A program made the position numbers and the translations under genes. The notes under the pieces were generated by a model. That model was given only the letters and a program-made list of their open reading frames with translations. It did not search any database and was not told the origin of the DNA. Shown here piece by piece: positions 44,401-56,418 of a DNA stretch of 64,000 nucleotides. The number at the start of each line of letters is the position of its first letter. Positions within the stretch are counted from its first letter, which is position 1. Location of the stretch: the NCBI GenBank assembly GCA_000727475.1, contig KL647304.1, positions 2,308,299 to 2,372,298 on the forward strand. Reading direction: 5' to 3'. The DNA is from Sarcocystis neurona (lineage: Eukaryota; Apicomplexa; Conoidasida; Eucoccidiorida; Sarcocystidae).

Positions 44401-47400
44401 AGAGGACAAAGGAGCAGCAGCAGCAGCTGGGAAGTGAGAAGAGGCTGCAAGAGATACGGCAGGGAAACACACAAATGCGGCGGCCGGGAGTGACACGCAA
44501 CCAAAGTAGCAGCAACAAGGAGTCCTGGAACACCAGCAGCAGCAGCAAAGGGTCGTCCTGGGATAGCAGCAGGAGCAGCAAGGGGTCCTGGGACAGCAGC
44601 AGCAGCAGCAGCAAGGGGTCGTCCTCTGATAGCAGCAGCAGCAGCGGAGGTCCTGGGACAGCAGCAGCGGGGCAGCAAGGGGTCCTGGGATAGCGCTAGG
44701 AGCAGCAAGGTCTCCCGGAATAGCAGCAGGAGCAGCAAGGGGTCCTAGGACAGCAGCACCAGCAGCAGCGAGGGTTCTGGGACAGCAGCAGTGGGGGCCG
44801 CAAGGGGTCCTGGGATAGCACCAGGAGCAGGAAGGGGTCCTGGGACAGCAGCAGCAGCAGCGTCCACTGCCTGGCAGCGCAGCAGAAGCAGCAGCAATAG
44901 CACTAGCAGCAGCAGTGCAGGAGCAGCATGTTGAGCGCAGCAGCAAGAAGAGGAGGTGGCGGAGCAGCAGGAAGAGCAGCTGGGAAAGCAGCAGCAGCAG
45001 CTACAAAGGTGCGCAGGTGCTGGAGCAATGGGATTGATTGTGCGCGCTGCAGCACCGGCAGCATCAGCTGGAGAGCGTGTTAAGGCAAAAGCGAGGCAGC
45101 AGCAGCGGCGCAGCAGGAACACTGCCGCTCGTTTGCTGCTGTTACTCTTCTGCTACTGCTTCTGCTGCCAACAACAACAGCAGCAACATCCTTTCGTGAG
45201 AAGCTTCCTCCCACACCGGGCGATAGCTGCTCTCTCCTCTTCTGTACGACTGCCAGCGGCTCGCCAGTGTTTCTCTTGCAATTCTACAGTGCTCTGTTCC
45301 GCTGGTGCTCCTGCTGCTCCGGCTACTGCTGCTCTCACGCGGGGTGCTGCGGACGCCGCTGCCACGTCCAATTCTTCCCTGAAGGCAGTGGCCGCCGCAG
45401 GAACAACACGTGTTGCCGCTGCTCCTGCTTCTACTGCTCCTACTGCTGCTGCTGCCGCACCTACTGTTGCTGCTGCTCGTGCTGCTGCTGCTGCTGCTCG
45501 CGTTGGTGGTGCTGCGTGTGGCCGCTGGGGCGTGGAGTACCTGGCTTTGCTTTCAGTTTTGAGGTGCAGCAGCAGCAGCTGCGACAGCAACAGCAGCAGA
45601 AGCCACTGCAAGCACAGTAAAGGCATGAGTTGCAACGGCGTCAGCGTAGGCAGCGGCAGCGGCAACAAGCGCGGCAGCGGCAGCAGAGGCACCACCAACA
45701 CAGGCAGCACCACCAGTGACAGAAGCAGCAGCAATACCCGCGGCAGCAATGGCAGCAGACGCAAAGGCACCGGCAGCAACAACAGCAGGACCAGCAGCAG
45801 GTACAGCTGCAGCAACAGCAGAGGTCACCTCAGCGACACCAGCTGCATTCTCAGCAACATCAAGAACACCCTCAGCCACAGCAGCAGCAGCTGCGGTCTC
45901 GTCAACAGCAAGAGCCGCTGCAGCAGCAGGAGGGAGAGAAGCAGGAGAGGCGTTGCAGGAGTTTTCCTCCTTCGGTCCGCACGGCGGCGCTGGTGCAGCA
46001 GCTGCTGCTGTTTAGCAAAGAATAGGGGAAGCCCTAAAAGAAAAGGCGGCCCCTGCAGCACGTCTTCTTCTCAATTCTTTCCCCCAGGGGCCTGCCTTCA
46101 CCGCAGCAATGGAATCTTCTCCAACAGATGCTGCAGCAGCCTCTCCTGCAGCTGCTTCAGGTTCCTCGGTAGCTGCGGCAGGTTTTCTAGGATGTGCCGC
46201 ACTGCTTTCAGCAGCTGCTGCAGCACTTCTTATGAAAAAAGTATGAGACCTTCTTCTAACCCTCGTGGGCATCTCTGCTTCTCTTCTCTTCCTCGCGCGA
46301 ACTGCCGTACATCTCCTGCTGTTGCTGTTTCTGCATTTCATGCTGCGGCTGCCGCTGATGCCACTGCTGTTGTTCCTGCTGCTGCTGCTGCACTTGGGTC
46401 GGGTGACGAACGGCGAGGAAGGAGCAGAAAAAGAACTCCTTTGGTTGCTGCTGCGGCTGCAGCCGACAAATCAGCTGCCCAGCCACGAGACCCCGCCGCG
46501 GCTGCTGCGTTTCTCGCTGCAGCAGCAGCTGCTGCTGTGGACATTGCTGCTGCTGCTTCGGCCGTGGAGAGACGACGGGTCGTGCAGCTGCTTTCTGCTG
46601 CTGGAAAAACGTGCAGCAGCAGCAGCAGGCAGCGCCGTCCCTCTGCTGCTGTTGCTGCGTTGTGGAAGTGGGGTCGCCAACGTCCTGCTACTGCTGCTGT
46701 TTTTGAAGATGAAGCCGCCACGGGGACCAAGCAGACGCATCGTCGATATGCCCTCGCAGCTGGAGCGAACTCAGCTTCTGCTGCTGCTACTGCTGCAGTT
46801 ACCGTGCGATGTGGTGGCGCGCCTGCTGCTGCGGCTCCTCCTAGAAAATCATATGTATCTGCTGGTGCTTCTGCTGCTGCTGTAGGACAACATGGGCGGA
46901 GGGCGGGAGGAAAGAATGCGAGCAGCAGCAAAGAAAATTCCGCTGCCATTGCTGCGTTTACTGCGGGGTTTTTTTCCTCGTGTCCTGCTGCAGCACGACG
47001 GCAGCCCCGCGACAGCTTTCTGGCTGCTGCTGTCGCTGCTGCTGCTGTTGCGGAACGAAGCAGAAATGAACAAGAAGAAGAGAGAGAAAAGAAAGAACAA
47101 AGAGGAGAAGGAAGAGAAGAAGAAGGAAGAGAAGAAGAAAGAGAAGGTGGATTACCTTTTCCACAAGGGGGACACTGGTGCAATGCGGCCGCTGCCGAAC
47201 GCCGCTCTGCTGCTGGCGTCGCTGCACCCATGCAAGGCACTGCTTTTCTTCCCCCTGCTGCCGCAATTACTTCTGCTGCTGTAGTTTCCCGGGATGCTGC
47301 GTTTTCCCCTGCAGGTGCAATTTTCCCTGCAGCTGCTTCTCTTGGTTCTCTGTCTATCCGTAGACGAGCGAGTACCGCAGCTGCAGCAGCAGCAAAAGGA

Positions 47401-47406
47401 GAAGAG
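41400..47406. other. CAG/CTG-dense block with unassigned, probably plus-strand, exons
   Basis: CTG dominates the plus strand at about 41.4-42.4 kb, CAG at about 42.45-45.1 kb, and mixed CTG/CAG at 45.1-47.4 kb. Coding-like plus-strand segments include EKQQLQQQTEQPKWQRQW (about 42,525-42,580), a Gln array ending STVQSRLVKRQDHGLC with TAG near 43,430, and Ala-rich frames around 42,905-42,990. The arrays are open in every frame, so phase cannot be followed. The plus-strand frame from 44,956 is open all the way into the gene at 47,407. Its part before about 47.35 kb is CTG-rich and may be intron. Confidence 0.45.
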
Positions 47407-49166
47407 ATGGCAGGAGGTGAAGACCAAGACGAAGAAGGGAGAGGAGAAGCAGAAGAAGAAAAAGAGGAGAAGGAAGAAATGCTGCCTCTGGAATTGGCGG
47501 CGCAGCTCCATAAAGAGCTTGCACTGCTAAGTCGCGACGATTTGCTGTTGACGCTGCAGCGGCAGGGCATCCCTCTGCCCGCGCAAGCAAGTGAAGAAGA
47601 AGTTCTGCAAATGGCGCTACAAGTGCTGCTGTCGAGACTCCAGCAGCTGCGGCAGCCTGCGGAAGAAAAGGAACAGCAGCAGCGTCGCTGCTCCCCACAA
47701 ATAGCAGCAGCAGCACGACAGCAGCAGTCCCAGCATTCGTTCGAAGAGCAGCAGAAAACTCCCTCCGCAACAGCGACAGCTGCTTCTGATGCTGGTGCTT
47801 CTCCGGCTTCTCCGTCTTTTTTTCCGGCTGCTTCCCCTGTCGCCGCTACACCTGCTCCTGTTGCTGCTGCTGCTGCCGACCCTGGGGGGGTAGAGCCCCC
47901 GGTGATTCGCTTCTTCCCAGCAGCGGCGCAGCAGCAGTATTGGCAGCAGCAGCACTCCTGGAACAGCGAGGTCCCGTGTATCTTCGATCAGGTGGAACTC
48001 CTCCAGCAGCACGTCCACCAACGGCAGCAGCAACAGCTGCAGCAACAGCAGCGACAACGCCAGCAGCGGCAGCGTCAGCAGCAACAAGAGCTTCAGGAGG
48101 ACAGACGGGAAATGCGTCAAGAGCAGGAACAGCAGCAGCAGGAGGAGAAGCAGAGTGAGAGGAAGGAGGAGACGGAGGAGGAAGAAGAAGAATCTCCGTG
48201 GGACGCCGTGGCGCTGCAGCAGCAACAGGAGGAGGAGGAAGACGAGGGCTTCCGCTTAGTTAGAGTACGGGACGAGCTGCGGCGGGAGCTGCTGGAGTTC
48301 GTCTTTTCTTCTCCCAGCAACAACGAAGTGCAGCAGCAGCAAGAGCAGCAACAAGGTGAGGTGGAGGAAATGCAGGAACAGGACGTAAAAGAAGAGGAAC
48401 TTGAAGACTTCGAAGAGAACGAAGAAGAAGAAGACTGGGATGCGCCAGAGCTGCAGCTGGTGCTGCCCGAATCAACAGAAGCAGCAAACGGCAGCGACGA
48501 AGGACGAGCACCAGGAGCAGCGACAGCGCTCGACGCTCTGGCAGCGGCAGCAGCAGACGCAGAAACGGCAGCACTAACAGACGCAGACGCAGCAGTAGCA
48601 ACAGACGCAGAAGCAGCAGCAGCAGATCCAGAAGCCGCAGCACCATGTGTAGAGCTGCTGCGTCGGCGTAGTTACACCGAAGCTGAGCAGCACTACGACC
48701 TCACAGCAGCAGCAGTGGAGCTGCTGCTGCAGCAGCAGGAAGTGCGAAAGCAACAACATCAGCAACCGCACCACCAGCAGCACGGCAGCGGACAGCCGGG
48801 CTCGTTGAACGAGGCGACGGGCGCAGGGACTGCAGCAGCAGCGACCTCTCAAGCGGCAGAGACACTGGCTGCGTCGGAAGAGGCAGACGCGACGTGTGAG
48901 GCAGCAGGAGGGCGAGATGAAGAAGAAGGAGAAGCAGCAACAGCAGCAGCAGACGAAGACCTCGTGGAAGTTTATTTGGTGTCGCACCGCAGTGCGGGAT
49001 GCAGCGCACCGGTCTCGCATGCATCAGCAGCTGCTGCCGAGCAGCCGGCACTGCAGCAGGAAGAAACCGCAGCAGAAGACGAGGAAGAAGAAGAAGAACT
49101 CGACTGGAGAAGTAAAAGGAAGCGTGGCATTGTCGTGCTACTGCCCGATGAAGCAACCAGCTGCAG
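47407..49166 (+). CDS. Acidic Gln/Glu/Ala-rich protein, first supported exon
   Basis: ATG 47407 (MAGGEDQDEE, G at +4) is the conservative start; the same frame is open much further upstream. Residues about 27-70, with LLSRDDLLLTLQRQG, form a short helical segment resembling, at most loosely, a SAP-type module. Residues about 85-360 are Gln/Glu-rich, probably coiled coil, followed by Asp/Ala runs. Near residue 573 comes RGIVVLLPDEATSC, just before the donor GTATAC at 49167 (phase 2). Composition suggests a nuclear or RNA-associated low-complexity protein, which is inference only. No family is recognised. Confidence 0.68.
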
Positions 49167-50029
49167 GTATACGGCCTTGCTGCACTCCTCCTTGCTTCCT
49201 CTGCTGTTGTTGCGACAGGACCCCGCGTACGAGGCGTGCTCTCTGCTCCTCTTCCCTCGCTGCTGCTGCTGCGGAAACGCCGAGGGCTGACCTGGGAGTT
49301 GTCGCTTCTCGTGCAACATCTGCTGCTTTTTCTGGAGAGCCTGCTTGCTTCAACACCTACCTCGGCTGATTCATTGCTCGAACTGCTGCTGCCGGTGCTC
49401 CGCTTTGGCCCTTTCACCCAACTCCTGCTGCTGCCGCTGTTCCTGCTGCTGCCATTGTTGCTGCTGTTGCTGCCGCTGCTGCCAGGACTGCTGCTGTTGC
49501 TGCTGCTGTTGCCACGACTGCTGCTGCTGCTCTTGCGGCTGTTGCTGCCGCTGTTGCTGCTGCTATTGGTGTGGCTGCTACTTCCGCCGGTTCTCTGATC
49601 TATTGCTACGCATTTTATGGTGGGCGGTGGTGCACCTGCTTCAGCTGCTGTTGCAGGAGGCGCTGCTACGTTGCTGTTGCTGTTACTGCTCTTTGCTGCT
49701 GTGATGGAAATCATCTGCCCCTGCTGCTAGTGTTTATTACGGGATTCCCGTTTCTTCTACTTATCCTGCTGCCTCTGCTGGTGCCGCAGCTGTTGCTCTA
49801 TCTGTCGACGATGTCGCTCCATGTGTACTGCTGCTGTTAGTGATGCTGCTGCTATTTTTGCGTCTGCCTTGCTGCTGCTGCTGCTCCTAGCGCTGCGCAA
49901 TCACCGTAGCACCTCGACCTGCTGCTGCTGATGTTGGTGTTCCTTTGTTGCTGCTGGTGATGTGCTCCTGCGTGCATATACCTCGCTGCTGTTGCTGTCT
50001 CTTTTCTTCGTTTTCTCCGTCTGCTGCAG
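49167..50029 (+). other. CTG-rich intron of the acidic Gln/Glu-rich protein gene
   Basis: The intron begins GTATAC and ends with a CTCCGTCTGCTGCAG acceptor. The sense strand is dominated by CTG, whereas both flanking exons are CAG-dominated. The phase-2 donor and the single leading base of the next exon complete an Arg codon, giving ATSCR then DGFIRTF. The original frame also runs on past the donor to a stop at 49290, through a hydrophobic Leu/Cys-rich stretch typical of CTG translation. Confidence 0.6.
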
Positions 50030-51395
50030 AGATGGCTTTATCCGAACCTTTGCCGACCGGCTGGCGGATGCATGCCGTGCTGCTGTTGCTGTCGTCCCGA
50101 CCGCCCATCACATCGCGCGCAGCAGCAGCAGAAGACATGCACGACAGCAGCAGAAATTCCTGCAGCCCCGATCGACTGGAGAACCTACGGCGGCGGCAAG
50201 TCTGGAAATAGCAGCAGCTGCTGCAGAGGGACCCTCAGCAACTGCACAAGAAGACGCAGCAGCAGATGCAGCAGCAGCAGCAGACGCAGATGCAGCAGCA
50301 GCATACACAGGTGCAGCAGCGGCAGACGCAGGTGCAGCAGCAAAAGTCAAGCACGTCATGCTGGGCGGTTGTGGTACTGCAGCAGCAGCAGGAGTTTCTG
50401 TAGGAATTGAAACCGCAGCGGCGGAGTATCGAGAAGCAGGAGGAACAGCCCCACAGGACAAAAGATCGACCGAAACACAAACAGAAGAAGAAAAAGAAGA
50501 GCAGCAGGTCTGTGCTGCTGCACACTGGCTGCTGCTCAGCGGGGAGATAGACGCCGTCGCATACGTCGCTTTTGGAGCGGGGGCAGGGCGGTTGATGAAT
50601 ACACTTGCCCGGGCGTGGCAGCAGCGGCAGCAGCTGCTGGCTCGTTCCTCCCCGCCACTTTTCTTCGGACGCGGCAGCAGCAGACAGACACGTCCCAGGA
50701 GCAGCAGCGAGAGGTGGAGCAGCAGCAACAACGACAGCAGCAGGAGTAGCCGCATGGGGTTGCTGCAGCGTCTGCCCGAGGCATTTGTGGCCGTAGAACC
50801 GGAGGGGATCGGCGAAGCGCTCGTCGGCAAATATTTTAACACGCCCCTGCTGGCCCTTTTTGCCGATACCGAGGAAGGGCGCTGTGCCGCGGCGCGTCTG
50901 AACGCATGCATGCGCCACCTGCCTCAGCAGCAGCAGTTTCAAGACCAGCAGCAGCACCAGCAGCAGCAGCCGGAGCACCTGCAGACGCAGACGCGCCACC
51001 CGCTGCAGCAGCAACAGGCACTGCAACAACAGCAGCAGCAGGTAGTGGGGCCTCAGCAGCAGGAGACACACCGAGATTTCTTTGTTCATGTTCTTCCGAA
51101 TGCCTCGCCAGGATTTGCTCTGGGACGCCGCAGCGTTTCCGCGACGGCAACGACGCGTCCTGCGGCTCCTGCTGCTGCTGCTGCGTCTTCATCTCCCCCT
51201 GCTGCTGACGACGCCGCTGTTGGAGCCGTCGCTGCTCCTGCTGCTGCAGCCTCTGCGCCTCAGCGAAGAGATGAAAAACGCGGAGGCGCAGGAGAAGGAG
51301 GAGGAGCAGGAGGGGAGGCCGTGATGCAGAGAAGCTACGTTTTGCTGCCGCAGCAGGTGGGGATGCAGCTTCTCTCTGCCAAGCTGTCTCACTAA
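50030..51395 (+). CDS. Acidic Gln/Glu/Ala-rich protein, terminal exon
   Basis: The exon encodes DGFIRTFADRLADACRAAVA and onward. Non-repetitive blocks alternate with Ala, Gln and Ser runs: KHVMLGGCGTAAAAGVSVG, AHWLLLSGEIDAVAYVAFG, and LPEAFVAVEPEGIGEALVGK followed by FNTPLLALFADTEE. It ends QVGMQLLSAKLSH and a stop. The conserved-looking blocks suggest a folded domain split by homopolymer inserts, as is common in Eimeria. With the exon at 47407-49166 the product is at least 1,041 residues. The frame upstream of 50030 to 49,962 has only a GTG and is intronic. Confidence 0.68.
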
Positions 51396-53260
51396 TAGTA
51401 AACATCGCTGCTGTGCGTGTGTATTTATAGAGCTGTCGTACACAAGACCAAATGTCGTTTCGGATGAGAGAAAAGATAAGAGAGGACAAAAAAAAGACGG
51501 GGAGTCGCAAAGACCGAGGGACACGTGTATGTGTCTGTCGGCGTCTCTGCGCGCGCATATTTCTGCCTTTAGATAGAGAGCAGCAACAGCGGCAAGAGGG
51601 GCACGTTGGCCTACGCAGGTGTGCGCCTCTCTGCTGCTAGGGATGCTGCGGAACGCAGCCTGGCGCCTGTCCCACATGTTGTCTGTGTAGATGTGCGTGT
51701 AGGTCGTATGCACTTTTTCACCTGCCGTTTGTGGAGAAGCAGAGCAGCCGCAGCAGCAGCAGGGGCTGTCCACTTCTAGCGGATGCGCACAGTCCACGCC
51801 GACGGCGGATGTCTGTCGCCTGCCTCTCTTCTACGTCTGCCCGGCCCCCTCCTGCCTCGGGAGGCGCGCACGTCCCCATATATTATCCGTACACAGACGT
51901 GCGCATACATATATATTCGTGTATATGAATATATATATGGACACACGTCATGGGACAGGTGCGCGCGTTCCCATATATTCGTACCCATACACGGACATGT
52001 ATGTACACATGTATTTGTGTATGGGTATAATATATATGTACACATGTTTGGGACAGGTGTGGATGCAGGGGTATGGAGAACTACGCAGAACAGGTGCTGC
52101 TGCTCACAAACGCGGGCCCAGAACGTGGCAAATTTATCAACTCAGCTGCGTCTTCACTGCAGACTTCCACGGACGCAGGCGCATAGCCGTAAAGACGCTG
52201 ACGTGCCTTTGTGTGCGTTGCCATTCACGAAGATGTATAAGTAACACACACGTCTGTTGCTGGACATATTTATATGTTTGTGCGTATATACATATATAGG
52301 ATCTCCTGTATCTACCTACTCACATGCACGTATATACGTATATGTATACCGTTTCGTATACCTACCTACTCATACATACGTACATACACGTGTACGATGT
52401 CGTATACCTACCTGCTCGTATATATACACATGTATATATATGTGGTATATGTATGTATATATATACGTGTACGGCCTCCTACATATACGTGTATATGTGT
52501 ATATATGTATATGTAACGTTTGAGCATGTATGCATGCAGGGTAGGAGTCAGCGCAGGAGGTCACTGCGTCTGTGTAGTAGGCCTGTCTGGTTAAAGCATG
52601 CGCAGTCACACGGAGCCTCAGAGGCTAGTTACTTGAACGTGGGTGAGTCTAAAGCTGTGTGTGGCATTTCTTGGGACTGCAAAGACATGCATGCGTTGGT
52701 GTACAGCTGCATGCGTGGACACGCGATGGCCCGCACGTCTTTTTTTGTGCGGTGGCTTCTTTCTAATCTCCGTCGAAGGCAGGAGGGTGTGCCAGGTGAA
52801 CGTGAGAAGTTACAGGCACACAGAAATACACGTGCTGCGCATGTGTTCAAATACGGGCAGGTCGGGACTTTTCTCTCCATCTCTCTGACGTATGCTCGGA
52901 GGACTGTCTTCGTACGTGTCAAGGGTCTACGTCCACGGGCACCTTGCAGAGATTTTGTGCACGTGCTCACTTGTGTAGAGGATGTGTACAGATCTCTCTC
53001 TCTCGGTATGTAATACACAGGCACGTGGAAGTCTCTCTGAATCTGCGCGCGTGCACACTTCTGTTGTATCTTTGCGTATGTGTAGTGTCCACTCCTGCAG
53101 ATAGACGTATGTACACATATGCGGAAGTGAGTCTCCACAACATTACGGAGTTGACATACGTCCCGGTTCATCGGCGCTGCTGCCGTCGTTACTGCTGCTG
53201 CTGCTCCTGCCGTCGGTGCTGCTGCTGCTGTTCTGCTCCTGCTGTTTTACGTTGCCGCAG
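51396..53260. other. Intergenic and microsatellite stretch, possible upstream exon of the next gene
   Basis: TATG/ATAC repeats fill about 51,890-52,060 and 52,260-52,520. Between about 52,560 and 53,010 the plus strand is non-repetitive. A short segment, DFVHVLTCVEDVYRSLSL, sits between a TTGCAG acceptor (about 52,951) and a GTATGT donor (about 53,008). Its end phase does not match the preferred frame of the exon at 53261, so it is not called. Confidence 0.45.
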
Positions 53261-53425
53261 CAAACAGGCGACGCGTTGCTGCTGCTGAGTGCCTGGTTGG
53301 ACGTCTGGCAGTCGAACTTCCGCCAGCAGCAGCCGCTACCTTTTGACGTCGCTTTCGACGTTGCAGACGTCCCTCGCTCTTTCAAAGATTTTCGCCCTCC
53401 TCCTGCTCCTCCGCCAGGCGGATAG
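53261..53425 (+). CDS. Terminal exon of an unrecognised plus-strand gene
   Basis: A CTG-rich run ending GTTGCCGCAG precedes 54 residues, QTGDALLLLSAWLDVWQSNF and onward, ending FKDFRPPPAPPPGG and TAG. The non-repetitive middle and proline-rich tail look genuine. An alternative phase gives a shorter frame (LVGRLAVELPPAAAATF then a stop), so the frame is not certain. Upstream exons were not fixed. Confidence 0.45.
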   Translation, partial: QTGDALLLLSAWLDVWQSNFRQQQPLPFDVAFDVADVPRSFKDFRPPPAPPPGG

Positions 53426-55094
53426 AACCTCCGTTTCACGTGACCGTATCAATTCTTGTGCGTTCGTTTGCAGAAGGAAAACACGCAGAAGAAATATACA
53501 CATATCTACGTGACCACTCTACTCCATCTCCTGAGTCCTGTCCAGGCAGCATGTGGGTGCGACATCCACTGGGAAGTGGGAGAGACGGAGAGGTATACGT
53601 GACTCGAAGAACTATTCTCATATATGCGTGTGTGCGCAGGGTTCCGCGTACGCAGAGAAATACACACGTGGACACGTAAAATTCGACTGCCCCTCTGTCA
53701 GAAATTTTCATATAAGTCTCTCTGTTTCTTCTACTCTCTGTGAATACACACAAAAAAAATATACATGCATATTATTGTAGCCACGAGCACCAGCGCACAT
53801 ATGAACCAGCGACCTCGTGACACTCAAACGATGCATATGAAGCACCGGCCTACTGACGTACACACAGCTTTTTTCCGGTCTGTAAGCCGTCCTGCTTTTG
53901 TGGTATATACACCCCAAGACAGTTTCAACAGTGCTTTTCTGTACACCGCTGTATTACCCTCTTTATGTCTCATAGCTACACATACGTCTTACACACATAC
54001 GTGTTTCCATATATATACTTCCACATGTATACGTATGTGCGGCCGTGCATATACATACACATATACATGTAAACACTAATAATGACCATGTCGTTTCTAC
54101 ATGTGCCCATACACATACATACGCATATGTATATATATATATATGCCCTGCTATAGTTCTTCTATGTACAAATGCGTATATTGTCACCTCCAGATATACG
54201 TTGAGATCGATATAAGCTTTCAATTGCCTGAACACTCGGTAACTACCACGTCGTTCCTACGCATACGCATACAGGTCCATATGCATGCGTACATATATAT
54301 ATATATTATATATATATATAAGGATGCCGTGCTGCTGTTCTACGTGTAAATGTGTATGTCGTCATTTCCACATAATATGTGTAGAAATCGATATACGCTT
54401 CAGTTTCCTACGCACGTGTGCGTGTACACACATGTGTGTGCACGCGCGGGACACGTTGGGAGGTACGTTCCTTTCGATTTAAATTCTCCTTTACAGAAGA
54501 AAGAGGGTGGAGAAACCCGGCGGATCCGTTTCGCTCTTCATCACTGTGCAACACTGCTTGCATGCGTCTTTTCATGAATCAGAGGCTGCCACGGCTACAC
54601 GCCTCACCCTCCTGCGCCCAACATCCACAAAACACTGCTTGCCTGTGTAAAAACCCGAGGCAGCCACGGCTACATGCCTCCTCCGCACTCTCCCCTCAAA
54701 ATATATAATACTGGTTGCCTAACGTACATGCGTTTAATTTTTCTATCAGTTACGCGTCCTCCTCCCCAGACCTCATGCCACAGGCCGTTCCTTCTCACAT
54801 CTGCTGCGGAGGCCAGCAACCTTCCCACGTTTTTGCATGCTGCAGACAGCACCACCCCCTTCCCCCCCCCCGCCCACAGACGTCTCTCTGCCCGCGCCGG
54901 GCGACACGTTTATCTCTCTGTCTCTTGGTAGCAGCGCAACGACAGACACCGAGATTTCCCGATTTTGATGGAATGTCGAGACCTAAACAAACGCGGGAAC
55001 AACTTCAATATGCAAACCCACAGACATATGTAGCCACGCGCCAGATGTGGTAGAAGAAACTGCGCATGCACGCGCGCGGGGCGAGTCTACGAGT
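53426..55094. other. Intergenic stretch downstream of two converging genes
   Basis: No gene is supported. It holds ATAC/TATG repeats at about 54,000-54,150 and (TA)n at about 54,294-54,322. A degenerate direct repeat is also present: ACACTGCTTG followed by GCCACGGCTACA at about 54,551-54,606 recurs 81 bp later at about 54,632-54,685. Confidence 0.6.
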
Positions 55095-55343
55095 TCAACT
55101 CAGCCCGAAGCCCTCGGCCCCCTGCACTGCCTCGTAGAGTCGCTCTTTCAACCGTTCTTTTGTGGGGTACGGCGGCAGCTTCAGCAGGTTCACACAGGTG
55201 CTGCTGCTCGGGAGCCTGTCGACCTCAGGAACGTAGTGAATTGTGAAGGAGGGATGCAAATTTTTAAAACCCAGAAGTGGCGGTCTCGAGCACGACGTAA
55301 CGAACATCAGAAATTTCGAACGGTATTCGTTCGTCGCTTCTTC
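55095..55343 (-). CDS. HECT E3 ubiquitin ligase (UBE3B/UBE3C type), exon 8 with catalytic Cys and stop
   Basis: HECT ligases take ubiquitin from an E2 onto a conserved Cys and pass it to a substrate Lys. This exon encodes the C-lobe: FLMFVTSCSRPPLLGF, then PSSSTCVNLLKLP with the catalytic Cys codon at 55196-55194, then EGFGLS-like FGLS at the C-terminus and TGA. The acceptor GTGCGCAG ends at 55344 and the exon begins in phase 0. The eight recognised exons join in phase to 345 residues, the normal length of a complete HECT domain. The Leu-Leu-Lys-Leu-Pro context and ending match the UBE3B/UBE3C/Hul5/UPL6-7 group more than NEDD4 types. N-terminal parts lie beyond the right edge. Confidence 0.93.
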   Translation of the reverse strand, partial: EEATNEYRSKFLMFVTSCSRPPLLGFKNLHPSFTIHYVPEVDRLPSSSTCVNLLKLPPYPTKERLKERLYEAVQGAEGFGLS

Positions 55344-56326
55344 CTGCGCACGCACCCCAGAATAACCACCGCATGCAACAACAACGCGCCCCTTGGTGTC
55401 GCCAAGAATCCACAAAAAAAGAGACGAGACAGATCCTCACCCACAACTGCGGCAGACGCCCTCCATTAGATCTGTCTCTACGGAAAGAATTTACCGGCAT
55501 GACCACGCATGCCGATATACGTAGAGATTGACAGAAGCATACGTGCGTGCGTCCCTCTGGTGATGAAGATGTCTGCCAATAAATAAGACATGGGCACGGA
55601 TGGGAGAAAACCGGTGACCGCTCCCGTCACCCCCCCGCACTATGAACCGTCTTCACGAACCCACACGCTCTCGTTCCTTCCGTCCACTCGGAAAAAAAGA
55701 CGGCTGGCGGACAAGCGCATGTACTAAGCGAGAGCAGTTAAACAGAGAAAGACCCTCCTCCCCCAGACACACACACGTGTATCTCGAGTATGTCGCAGAC
55801 ACATGCAAAAGCAGAAGTCTTGCTGCTGGCGTGAGGAAGCAGCGTCGATGTACGGGCGCAGCAGCAGCAGCAGCACTGCCTTGGCGCACGCGTACACACA
55901 GAGACCCAGCCCCCCAGAATAGTACCCTGCGTCCGTGACAACACACACGAGGGAAGCGTAGTAGCACGGCAGCCAGATGTTCGGCACATACGTTACGCCT
56001 CACAGAAAAGGCGAACATGCGGACAGACACGCACGAGATACAGACGGAGAGAGAGAAGGGGAGAACGAGAGCGCGGAACGCGCAGACCGCATGCAGAAAA
56101 AAGGGAGGACTGAAACGGAGAGAACTTCGCGTAGAGGGGAGTGGAGAGAATCCGACGAAAAGAGAGAAAAAACTCCAACATTTGGCAAAAAGAAGTAGAC
56201 AAATACTTTCAGAGAGCCACACTAGTAAGAACGAAGTGGCACAGAAGGATCTTTTGTACGCAGCGCGAGACAGAGACAGAGGTAGACGGGTCGGGACAGA
56301 GGGTCACGAAAGTAGGGAGAATTTAC

Positions 56327-56418
56327 CAAAATTTCCCACAGCCAGCAGATCGTCGGGGAATCGGGTCGAAACCCTCCCGTGCAATTTGCATGCGCCCGCA
56401 GGTCATCCACGTCGAAGC
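56327..56418 (-). CDS. HECT E3 ubiquitin ligase, exon 7
   Basis: This 92-nt exon runs between acceptor TTTTTTGCAG (ending 56419) and donor GTAAAT (starting 56326). It encodes FDVDDLRAHANCTGGF and PTICWLWEIL, the hinge-side part of the HECT N-lobe that precedes the C-lobe. Its leading GC completes the Gly codon begun by exon 6, and it ends in phase 0, matching exon 8. Confidence 0.92.

Noticed and set aside
46338..47570. 410-codon minus-strand Ala/Ser-rich ORF
   Set aside because: It is antisense to the start of the better-supported plus-strand gene. Its composition is the complement of the CTG/CAG array.
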